Of a DNA stretch of 7,926 bases, positions 1 to 6,041 are shown in pieces. The notes beneath the pieces are model-generated. The model saw only the letters and a list, made by a program, of their open reading frames with translations, was not told the DNA's origin and searched no databases. Where the stretch lies: contig JAKQGD010000034.1 of NCBI GenBank assembly GCA_029573365.1, positions 1 through 7,926 of the forward strand. Direction: 5' to 3'. Positions within the stretch are counted from its first letter, which is position 1. Every line of letters begins with the position of its first letter. A program made the position numbers and the translations under genes. This DNA comes from Bacteroidota bacterium (lineage in GTDB: Bacteria; Bacteroidota; Bacteroidia; Chitinophagales; Saprospiraceae).

Positions 1-1
1 T

Positions 2-796
2 ATCAACAACACGTCAAACATCCAACTCAATATCCTCAGGCCCGACATGCTGATGAGCGGTTTATTGGCCGTAGCCTATAACCTCAACAGACAACAGTCC
101 AGTCTGGCTTTGTTTGAGAATGGAAAATCTTACCAAAGCAAAGGCGAGAACGGATATGAAGAAAAGGAACTGATCTCTTTGTTCCTTACGGGCAAAAAAA
201 ACGAAGAGTCATGGCTCACTGATGCCAAAGCAGAAAAAGGTTTTTATGATATCAAGAAATCAGTACTTGCTGTACTGTCCAGAGTAGGTATCAAAGACTT
301 CAGAGCCGAAGAGCTCACCGGACACCCAGGACTAAAATATGGCCTCGGCATCACCAGAGGTAAAGACCAGCTCGCAGTTATGGGCGAGGTCAGAAAAAAC
401 ATCCTGCAGAAAGCCGGCATCAAGGTGCCCGTCTTTTACGGCGAAATAGAATTTACCACCCTGCTACGCAACCTATCTGACGGCAAGATGACCGTATCAG
501 AGGTAAGCCGCTACCCCTCGATGAGACGAGACCTTGCCATGGTAGTAGACAGTCATGTAAAATTTGCCGAAATAGAAGAGATAGCCAGAAAGACGGACAG
601 GAAATTCTTGAAACAGATTTCTCTTTTTGATGTTTATCAAAATGAGAAGCAACTGGGAGAGGGCAAAAAGTCGTATGCTGTTTCATTTGTCTTTGAAAAT
701 ACTGAGAGGACGCTTCAAGACAAGGAAGTGGACCACATCATGGACAAAATGATCAGTAATATGGAGTCAGGAGCAGGAGCAAAAATAAGAAAGTAA
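2..796 (+). CDS. pheT: Phenylalanine--tRNA ligase beta subunit, 3' part (5' end outside window)
   Basis: Cytoplasmic PheT pairs with PheS in the (alpha-beta)2 enzyme that charges tRNA-Phe with phenylalanine. The frame is open from base 2, so the gene enters from the left. An internal ATG at 47 is not the start, because the residues before it (NILRPDMLMSGLL) match the conserved PheT stretch just ahead of 'YNLNR...LALFE'. The visible 264 residues cover the end of the B3/B4 catalytic-like core, then a C-terminal FDX-ACB (anticodon-binding, ferredoxin-like) domain from about visible residue 167. That domain carries the typical YPSMRRDLAMVVD opening and a late GEGKKSYAVSFVF strand. The stop is at 794-796 and the protein ends in the usual place for the family, so the 3' end is intact. 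The coiled-coil gene starts 29 bases downstream on the same strand, so co-transcription is likely. Identification is secure; the N-terminal domains cannot be judged. Confidence 0.96.
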   Translation: MNNTSNIQLNILRPDMLMSGLLAVAYNLNRQQSSLALFENGKSYQSKGENGYEEKELISLFLTGKKNEESWLTDAKAEKGFYDIKKSVLAVLSRVGIKDFRAEELTGHPGLKYGLGITRGKDQLAVMGEVRKNILQKAGIKVPVFYGEIEFTTLLRNLSDGKMTVSEVSRYPSMRRDLAMVVDSHVKFAEIEEIARKTDRKFLKQISLFDVYQNEKQLGEGKKSYAVSFVFENTERTLQDKEVDHIMDKMISNMESGAGAKIRK

Positions 797-825
797 AACA
801 TTGTTTAAAGTAAATCCGTTAACAA

Positions 826-1155
826 TTGGATAGCAATACAGGCAAGCAACTCTCCGACATACTGAGCCAGGTAAAAAAGCTCAGAAAGGCTTATGAAGTT
901 CTTGTCAAAACAAACAAACAACTGGAAGATCAACTCAGCCATCTAAAAGTAGAAGCTGATCAATATAAACACGAAAACATCAACTTAAAAAAGGAGCTGG
1001 AAGAACCGGTGGGAAAGAGTAAATCATTGTCGTTAAAAAATGATGACACGGCAGTAGGCAGCACGGAGGATGACAAAAACAGGCAGATGAGGCTGCAGCT
1101 GGATGAGTGCATCAAAGATATAGACCAGTGTATTCAAATCATGCAAGCAAAATAA
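826..1155 (+). CDS. Small coiled-coil protein encoded directly upstream of zapA (TTG start)
   Basis: A 109-residue soluble protein with no signal peptide or membrane segment. Residues 9-60 form a leucine-rich heptad coiled coil (L9, L13, V16, L19, L26, L33, L37, L40). Residues 61-86 are a polar, charged linker. A short C-terminal helix follows with the pattern LDECIKDIDQCIQIM, resembling the conserved tail I recall from small Bacteroidota proteins at this locus. The start must be TTG at 826: an in-frame stop lies at 820-822 and the next in-frame ATG is near residue 88, beyond the coiled coil. The stop is 3 bases before the zapA ATG, so translation is probably coupled. A coiled-coil partner of ZapA has precedents (ZapB in E. 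coli, ZauP in Caulobacter), so a Z-ring-associated role is a reasonable inference from position and architecture. No sequence motif proves it. Confidence 0.85.
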   Translation: MDSNTGKQLSDILSQVKKLRKAYEVLVKTNKQLEDQLSHLKVEADQYKHENINLKKELEEPVGKSKSLSLKNDDTAVGSTEDDKNRQMRLQLDECIKDIDQCIQIMQAK

Positions 1156-1158
1156 CCG

Positions 1159-1452
1159 ATGCAGGAAGATGATCTGAAGACCATAAAAGTGACGATCGCA
1201 GGCAGGACCTTTCCTGTCAAGGTTGATGACAAGGAAGAAACCGTTGTCAAAGACCTTGAGCAGGAACTGAATAACAAGGTCCTGGAGTTGCAGAATATGT
1301 ACCCGGGAAGGGACAAGCTGGACTGTGTGATTATGACCTTGCTTACCTATACCTTTGATCAAAAAAAATCCGGCGTGACTGCTGACCAGGACATCCTGGG
1401 AACCATAGAAGAGATCAGTGCGACTCTTAGCGACATAGATTACACCACATAA
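1159..1452 (+). CDS. zapA: Cell division protein ZapA
   Basis: A 97-residue cytoplasmic protein of the ZapA family, which binds FtsZ and cross-links protofilaments at the division ring. The N-terminal part (residues about 8-22, IKVTIAGRTFPVKV) is the typical ZapA opening strand pair, 'v.i.Gr.y.l.v', followed by an amphipathic helix with E26-E27. Residues about 30-70 are helical and hold the DCVIMTLLTYTFD segment, matching the family's 'd.lavmaaLni..el' helix. The length is normal for Bacteroidota ZapA, slightly shorter than the 109 residues of E. coli. The ATG lies 3 bases after the stop of the coiled-coil gene, which suggests one mRNA and matched synthesis of the two proteins. A terminator-like hairpin starts 38 bases after the stop. 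Confidence 0.9.
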   Translation: MQEDDLKTIKVTIAGRTFPVKVDDKEETVVKDLEQELNNKVLELQNMYPGRDKLDCVIMTLLTYTFDQKKSGVTADQDILGTIEEISATLSDIDYTT

Positions 1453-1490
1453 ATTTTCCACGGCATTTCTGACACCTTTGATACATATCA

Positions 1491-1515
1491 GGTACCCAAA
1501 GGGGTATTATTTTTT
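1491..1515 (+). terminator. Terminator-like hairpin between zapA and rny
   Basis: GGTACCC (1491-1497) can pair with GGGTATT (1502-1508) across an AAAG loop. That gives five Watson-Crick pairs plus two G-U pairs. The hairpin is followed at once by A and a run of six T (1510-1515). This looks like a weak intrinsic terminator for the pheT-zapA unit. Because rny begins only 20 bases after the T run, it could also act as partial termination or attenuation in the rny leader. The stem is short, so strength is uncertain. Confidence 0.45.
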
Positions 1516-1526
1516 AATTAAAAAAT
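1509..1526. repeat. 18-base perfect palindrome in the rny leader
   Basis: ATTTTTTAATTAAAAAAT is its own reverse complement. It overlaps the T run of the preceding hairpin and ends 9 bases before the rny ATG. In RNA its arms (7 pairs around AAUU) would pair the U tract with the A-rich leader that normally helps ribosome loading in this phylum. It could equally be a simple AT-rich unstacked promoter or leader region. The palindrome is read directly; the regulatory meaning is inference. Confidence 0.6.
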
Positions 1527-1535
1527 TTAGATCAA

Positions 1536-3185
1536 ATGAGTGTTATCTTATGGATAATCGCCGGTCTGGCAGGCGGAGGAGGTGTCGGATTTCTGATTTC
1601 CCAGGCCGTATTCAAGGGCAAGATCAAAGAAGCCAATGACAAGGCAGACATCACCCTCAAAGAAGCCGAACTTACAGCCAAAAGAAAGATCGACGAGGCC
1701 GAAAACAAAGCCGAGAAGATCACCTCCAAGGCAGAGCAAAACAACGAAGCCATCAAGCAAAAGAAGATTCAGGAAGCCAGGGACTCCTTTGCCAAAATGA
1801 AATCTGAATTCGAAACCTGGAAGGCAGAACAGAAAGTCGAGATCAAGGAAAGAGAACTCACCGCTGTCGCCCTCGAAAAGGAACTCAAGCTCAAACAGGA
1901 CGCCATCCTCACAGAGATGGAAACCATCGAAAGCAGGGAACAGGAACTTACAGCCATGAGGGAAAACCTCGATATGCAGATGAAAATCGTAGCAAAAAAG
2001 AAAGAGGAGCTCGATACTGCCAACGAAAGATTTATCAAGGAATTGGAGAGTATCTCGAAACTGACCGAAACACAGGCCAAGGAGCAGCTGCTCGAAGCAG
2101 TAAGAGCCAAGGCACAAAACGAGGCTTTGGCCATCGAAAAAGAGGCTATTGCCAATGCCAATACAAACGCCAACAAGGAAGCTAAAAAAATCGTGATCCA
2201 GACCATACAGCGTATGTGTGCCGAATACACGATCGAAAATACCGTTTCTGTTTTTAACCTGGAGTCAGACGAGATCAAAGGGCAGATCATTGGCCGCGAA
2301 GGCCGTAACATCAGAGCTCTAGAAGCAGCAACAGGGGCCGAAATAGTCGTGGACGACACACCAGAAGCCATTGTAATCTCCAGCTTTGACCCCATCAGAA
2401 GGGAATTGTGCAGACTTGCTCTTAAAAAACTGGTTGCAGATGGCCGTATCCATCCCGCCAAAATCGAAGAAACTGTAGCCAAAGTCAAAAAACAACTGGA
2501 AGAGCAGATAATAGAAATCGGCGAAAGGACCATCATTGACCTCGATATCCACGGCCTTGCACCTTATCTTGTAAAAATGGTGGGACGTATGAGATTCAGG
2601 TCATCTTATGGCCAGAACCTCCTCAAACACTCCATGGAAACCGCCAATCTTTGTGCAACCATGGCTGCTGAGTTGGGCCTCAACCCCAAGCAAATCAAAA
2701 TGGCCAAAAGAGCCGGACTCCTGCACGACATAGGCAAGGTAGCAGAAGAAGAATCAGAACTCTCACACGCTCTGCTAGGTATGGAGATTTGTACCAAGCA
2801 CAACGAACATCCAGTCATCCTAAATGCCATCGGTGCACACCACGACGAAATAGAGATGAACAACATCATTTCGCCCATCGTGCAGGCGTGTGACGCCATA
2901 TCAGGTGCCAGACCGGGTGCCCGCAGGGAAATCCTCGAAAGCTACCTCAAGCGTATAGGCGAACTGGAAGAACTGGCTCTCAGCTATGAAGGTGTTCAGA
3001 AAGCCTATGCACTCCAGGCAGGCCGTGAACTCAGGGTCATCCTGGAATCCGAAAAGGTAAGCGATCAGTATGCCGACGACCTCGCATTCCTCATCTCCCA
3101 GAAAATACAAGATGAGATGCAATATCCAGGACAAGTAAAGGTGACCGTTATCAGGGAAAAGAGAGCAACCGCTTTTGCCAGGTAA
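1536..3185 (+). CDS. rny: Ribonuclease Y
   Basis: A membrane-anchored endoribonuclease that starts bulk mRNA decay and processing. At 549 residues it is slightly longer than the B. subtilis enzyme (520). Residues 3-24 are a glycine-rich hydrophobic anchor. Residues about 30-230 are a long, highly charged Lys/Glu/Ala coiled coil for dimerisation. Residues about 235-300 are a KH domain with the RNA-binding GxxG loop at 253-256 (IIGREGRNIR). The HD domain follows, with H365, the H397-D398 pair in AGLLHDIGK, H435-H436 in AIGAHHDE and D453 in ACDAISGARPGAR. These are the metal-binding positions expected for an active enzyme. The C terminus (YPGQVKVTVIRE) is canonical. ATG 1536 is preceded by an A-rich leader and gives the anchor directly. 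All catalytic signatures are present and no frame damage is seen. Confidence 0.97.
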   Translation: MSVILWIIAGLAGGGGVGFLISQAVFKGKIKEANDKADITLKEAELTAKRKIDEAENKAEKITSKAEQNNEAIKQKKIQEARDSFAKMKSEFETWKAEQKVEIKERELTAVALEKELKLKQDAILTEMETIESREQELTAMRENLDMQMKIVAKKKEELDTANERFIKELESISKLTETQAKEQLLEAVRAKAQNEALAIEKEAIANANTNANKEAKKIVIQTIQRMCAEYTIENTVSVFNLESDEIKGQIIGREGRNIRALEAATGAEIVVDDTPEAIVISSFDPIRRELCRLALKKLVADGRIHPAKIEETVAKVKKQLEEQIIEIGERTIIDLDIHGLAPYLVKMVGRMRFRSSYGQNLLKHSMETANLCATMAAELGLNPKQIKMAKRAGLLHDIGKVAEEESELSHALLGMEICTKHNEHPVILNAIGAHHDEIEMNNIISPIVQACDAISGARPGARREILESYLKRIGELEELALSYEGVQKAYALQAGRELRVILESEKVSDQYADDLAFLISQKIQDEMQYPGQVKVTVIREKRATAFAR

Positions 3186-3191
3186 AATACC

Positions 3192-3258
3192 ATCCAAAAA
3201 TCTTCAGTTATGAAAAAGCCTTAAAGAGTTTTCCTTCAAGGCTTTTTCATTTTTGGAT
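3192..3258. terminator. Strong intrinsic terminator after rny, possibly bidirectional
   Basis: ATGAAAAAGCCTT (3210-3222) pairs perfectly with AAGGCTTTTTCAT (3238-3250) across a 15-base loop, giving a 13-pair stem. An outer pair of 9-base inverted repeats, ATCCAAAAA (3192-3200) and TTTTTGGAT (3250-3258), brackets it and shares T3250 with the inner arm. The + strand reads a T-rich stretch through and after the right arm, as expected for an end of rny transcription. The site lies between the rny stop and the stop of the convergent - strand gene at 3312, so it may serve both transcripts. Confidence 0.85.
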
Positions 3259-3311
3259 CACAAATCAGGTACAGATAACCACGTAGCTACCCGGCCGATT
3301 TGCGTATTGCA

Positions 3312-4445
3312 TCAATATCGGGTGACAAGCAACATTCTGCCGTATTCTGTCAGCCTGTCATTGTCCGCAAAATACACATCACCGCCTTTGTCCAGGGTCA
3401 TCTCTATGATTTGATCCACAGCATCGGGCATGGTCAGGTGTTCGGCTTTGACTGGCCTGAGTTTAAGGAAGTTCTCGTTTTCTACTGTCAGGAAGCCGGG
3501 GACTTTAAAATCCTTTTCCACGATAAGTTTGTGAGCTCTTCCTTCAGCGACAGCGGTCCATATTTCCTGGATGCCGGAAACCGCCAAACCACGACCTACT
3601 TTATCATTGTATTCATCCGTCAGTTTGTCAATCTCCTCCTTCATCCTTGCTTCAAAAACCTCACGGCATTTTCTGCCAAAATCAGCCATGTTGGCATGCT
3701 CATAGTTACCGGAAATCTTGCCTATGATGTGGTCGGCAAATGCAGTGACGCCTTCATATCTGCTAAGGTCTTTTTCCACACCGGCAACAATAACCGGAAT
3801 ATCCTGGACCATGTATCTGCCCACCAACTCGTCGGCATGTTTGTAAAAATCTCTAATTCTAACAGTTTCGATGGTTGACTTGTCGTGTTCGAAACTCCTC
3901 ATCTGCGGATTCCCCTGGGTAGATGAGCCGCGGCTGGGGGTACTATATTCACGGTCGTCGTAAAAATCGAGAGGAAAATCACCGCCATGGATTTCTGTCA
4001 GTTCATCCACAGCACCGGAGAAAAGCCGTACATGGTTTTCGCTCAGCATGACTACATAGTATGGCTGAGAAACCTGGGTTTTGTAAAGAAGGTCCCTGAT
4101 TTCAAAGTCGGTACCCACCATCATCTTTTTGGTCACAGGAAAAGGAAACCGTGTAAGCACAGCCGTGTCATCAGACACATACATTCCTACTCCGTCCAGA
4201 TTATGGTCATAGTCTATCTTTGATTCCAGGTCATGGAGTTTATTTTTCAGCGTCTTGGCTTCTGGTGCTGACAACTTAACATCCATCAGTGCCGAAACAC
4301 CTTCCAGGGCTTTTTCCATTTCAAATTTGTCCACCTTTCTGTCTGAAAACAACCTGTGAGTGGGCAAAACCACAGATACACATGCCTTGCCTCTTTCTTG
4401 CTGCAAAGCCACCAGATCTTCGCCGATTAATTTTTCTTTTTTCAT
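3312..4445 (-). CDS. Bacterial relative of archaeal/eukaryotic release factor 1 (baeRF group, Balon-like)
   Basis: A 377-residue soluble protein with no signal peptide. The opening (residues 10-31, ending CVSVVLPTHR) is the typical start of baeRF proteins, the bacterial branch of the eRF1/Pelota fold. Residues about 85-145 form the rest of the N-terminal domain, with the 'YYVVMLSENHVRLFSG' type segment. A flexible Gly/Ser/Gln stretch (residues 169-183, including RGSSTQGNPQ) lies before the middle domain, beginning around YKHADELV. The C-terminal part ends in a compact L7Ae/L30e-like pattern (GGDVYFADN, then MLLVTRY). There is no GGQ tripeptide, so peptide release in the classical way is unlikely. 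Balon, a characterised member of this wider group, is a hibernation factor that enters the ribosomal A site with EF-Tu. Ribosome hibernation or rescue is therefore the best guess, but the subfamily is uncertain. It is monocistronic with its own good promoter, in divergent orientation to the amine oxidase. Confidence 0.78.
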   Translation of the reverse strand: MKKEKLIGEDLVALQQERGKACVSVVLPTHRLFSDRKVDKFEMEKALEGVSALMDVKLSAPEAKTLKNKLHDLESKIDYDHNLDGVGMYVSDDTAVLTRFPFPVTKKMMVGTDFEIRDLLYKTQVSQPYYVVMLSENHVRLFSGAVDELTEIHGGDFPLDFYDDREYSTPSRGSSTQGNPQMRSFEHDKSTIETVRIRDFYKHADELVGRYMVQDIPVIVAGVEKDLSRYEGVTAFADHIIGKISGNYEHANMADFGRKCREVFEARMKEEIDKLTDEYNDKVGRGLAVSGIQEIWTAVAEGRAHKLIVEKDFKVPGFLTVENENFLKLRPVKAEHLTMPDAVDQIIEMTLDKGGDVYFADNDRLTEYGRMLLVTRY

Positions 4446-4494
4446 GACACATTGTGTTTTGTGTTTACTAAAACTGAGCTGCTCGAGCCCACAT

Positions 4495-4527
4495 CAAAAG
4501 TAACGGTGTTTTGCATAAAAAATCAAT
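4495..4527 (-). promoter_or_regulatory. Bacteroidota-type promoter of the baeRF-like gene
   Basis: On the - strand, TACTTTTG (4495-4502) is an exact match to the Bacteroidota -7 element TAnnTTTG. ATTG (4524-4527) provides the TTG core of the -33 element. The spacer is 21 bases, within the usual 19-21. Transcription would begin near 4488, giving a leader of about 43 bases before the ATG at 4445. This is the best promoter match in the window. Confidence 0.7.
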
Positions 4528-4548
4528 GAGGCGGCTCATAGGCCTGCA

Positions 4549-4560
4549 TGACAGCAGTCA
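4549..4560. repeat. Short inverted repeat in the divergent promoter region
   Basis: TGACAGCAGTCA consists of TGAC and GTCA arms around AGCA. It lies between the two divergent promoters, about 22 bases upstream of the -33 box of the baeRF-like gene. It could be a small operator half-site pair, but the arms are only 4 bases and chance is a fair explanation. Confidence 0.3.
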
Positions 4561-4622
4561 GCCACTAAGGGGCTATATATACATTACAAAAAAACATGAA
4601 AAAGAGTAGTGAGCAAACAGGA

Positions 4623-4640
4623 CCAAAAATGTAGTTTTGG
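4623..4640 (+). promoter_or_regulatory. Candidate -7 element and overlapping inverted repeat before the amine oxidase gene
   Basis: TAGTTTTG (4632-4639) is an exact TAnnTTTG match 25 bases before the ATG at 4665, which would give a leader of about 19 bases. No clear TTG is found 19-21 bases upstream, so the -33 element is weak and an activator may be needed. An inverted repeat, CCAAAA (4623-4628) and TTTTGG (4635-4640) around ATGTAG, overlaps the -7 box. A protein bound there would block or steer RNA polymerase. Confidence 0.5.
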
Positions 4641-4664
4641 GAGATTTTTGTAATAAAACAGCAT

Positions 4665-6020
4665 ATGAACAGAAGAAAGTTCTTATATGATTCGGCGACC
4701 CGTTTGCCGTTATTGTGGCTCACACCCCTGGCCATTGGCAAAGCATGCACCCGAAGGGACGCAGGCAGCAAGGATAAATCCGTCATCGTGGTGGGAGCGG
4801 GCATTTCAGGACTGGCAGCGGCCAGAAAGTTAGCTGAGGCAGGTATGAATGTAACTGTTCTGGAAGCTCAGGATAGGATTGGAGGCAGGCTTAAAACCGA
4901 CAGAAGCCTTGGAATAGCATTTGATCATGGTGCAAGCTGGATCCATGGTATTAATGGAAACCCTCTTACTTCCCTGGCCGCTGATGCCGGAATGGAAACC
5001 TTCTTTACCGATACAGATAGTTTTGTTTGTTACGACCAGGGGGGCAGTCTTATAAGCGGCCCCGCTTTTGCCAAAGCAGAGGAAGAGTTTTACGACGTAC
5101 TGGAAACACTCATAGAAAATGGCAGCCCTGGAAAAAGTTTTGAAGAGGTATTTGGTGCATTGCACCCCGATAAAATCCAGGACCGGCTGTGGAAATTTTT
5201 CCTGTCCACATATCTGACATTTGATACAGGTGACCTCGACAAACTATCCTCCACTTTGTATAACGAAGGTGAAGAATTTTCCGGTATTGAAAAAATTTCG
5301 GTAAACGGATATGATTTAATTCCGACATTTCTGGCCCGAGGTCTTACTGTTTTGCAAAACCAAAAGGTCACCACAATAGATTACACTGATACTAAAGTCA
5401 AAGTGATACATAACGGACAGACTTCATTGGCAGACTATGTGCTTGTCACGGTACCATTAGGTGTTTTAAAAGCCGGAACAATCACATTTTTACCTCCACT
5501 GCCGGAACAAAAGACTACCGCAGTCCGGAAGCTTGGAATGAATTGTGTTAATAAGTTTTTGTTGACCTGGGATACTGCCTTCTGGGATGACGAACAGTAT
5601 ATTGCCTACACACCCGACGCAAGAGACAGGTTTAACTACTTTGTCAACCTTAAAAAGATCCACCCCGGCATCAATGCTCTGATGACCTTTGCGTATGCGG
5701 ATTTTGCCCGTCAGACCGAAAGCATGTCAGATGCCCAGGTGACTGATGCAATCATGGTGTACCTCAGGGACATCTACGGGGCAGATACACCCTACCCCAC
5801 CCACATGCTTCGCACCCGGTGGCAGTCCGATGAAAATGCACGGGGTTCGTATTCGTATACAACTTTGGAGTCAGAAATGAGGCATTTTGATGATTTGGCC
5901 GACGCATTGTCTGACAAAGTCTTTTTTGCCGGCGAACATACCCACAGAGATTATTTCTCTACCGCCCACGGGGCTTTCCTGAGCGGCATCAGAGAGGCCG
6001 ATAAAATCCTTGCTCTCTGA
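4665..6020 (+). CDS. Exported FAD-dependent amine oxidase (monoamine/polyamine oxidase family)
   Basis: A 451-residue flavoprotein that would oxidise an amine with O2, releasing an aldehyde, a shorter amine or ammonia, and H2O2. The substrate cannot be read from the sequence. The dinucleotide-binding fold is at residues 39-70 (VIVVGAGISGLAAA, with GxGxxG at 44-49, then E67 for ribose binding). It is followed by GGRL (73-76) and FDHGASWIHG (86-95). K297 in NCVNKFLLTW is at the place of the conserved lysine near flavin N5. The C-terminal FAD motif is at 420-442 (FFAGEHTH, then STAHGAFLSGI). The N terminus is unusual: RRKFL at 3-7 resembles a twin-arginine signal, followed by a weakly hydrophobic stretch and C28 in AIGKAC, which may be a lipoprotein cysteine. 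Export folded with FAD would fit Tat. It ends 21 bases from the convergent downstream gene and appears monocistronic. Confidence 0.88.
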   Translation: MNRRKFLYDSATRLPLLWLTPLAIGKACTRRDAGSKDKSVIVVGAGISGLAAARKLAEAGMNVTVLEAQDRIGGRLKTDRSLGIAFDHGASWIHGINGNPLTSLAADAGMETFFTDTDSFVCYDQGGSLISGPAFAKAEEEFYDVLETLIENGSPGKSFEEVFGALHPDKIQDRLWKFFLSTYLTFDTGDLDKLSSTLYNEGEEFSGIEKISVNGYDLIPTFLARGLTVLQNQKVTTIDYTDTKVKVIHNGQTSLADYVLVTVPLGVLKAGTITFLPPLPEQKTTAVRKLGMNCVNKFLLTWDTAFWDDEQYIAYTPDARDRFNYFVNLKKIHPGINALMTFAYADFARQTESMSDAQVTDAIMVYLRDIYGADTPYPTHMLRTRWQSDENARGSYSYTTLESEMRHFDDLADALSDKVFFAGEHTHRDYFSTAHGAFLSGIREADKILAL

Positions 6021-6041
6021 CTTTTGTTAAAAAATCCTTAC

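Noticed and set aside
47..796. ATG at 47 as a real gene start
   Set aside because: The frame is open to the window edge and the upstream residues match conserved PheT sequence, so this is an internal methionine.
1033..1461. 142-codon - strand frame opposite zapA and the coiled-coil gene
   Set aside because: It covers the coding sequence of two well-supported genes, and its product (Phe/Leu/His-rich) shows no family features.
1473..1480. CACCTTTG as a -7 element for a separate rny promoter
   Set aside because: One mismatch in the TA pair and no TTG at the expected -33 distance. Not strong enough to list, although a weak promoter here cannot be excluded.
1548..2536. Long antisense open frames (189 and 255 codons) opposite rny
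   Set aside because: They mirror the Lys/Glu/Ala-rich coiled-coil codons of rny, give low-complexity Ser/Leu/Phe proteins without domains, and lack start signals. The + strand frame is a full RNase Y.
3300..3878. 192-codon + strand frame opposite the baeRF-like gene
   Set aside because: Its translation has no recognisable domain, and it runs antisense to a gene with clear family signatures and its own promoter.
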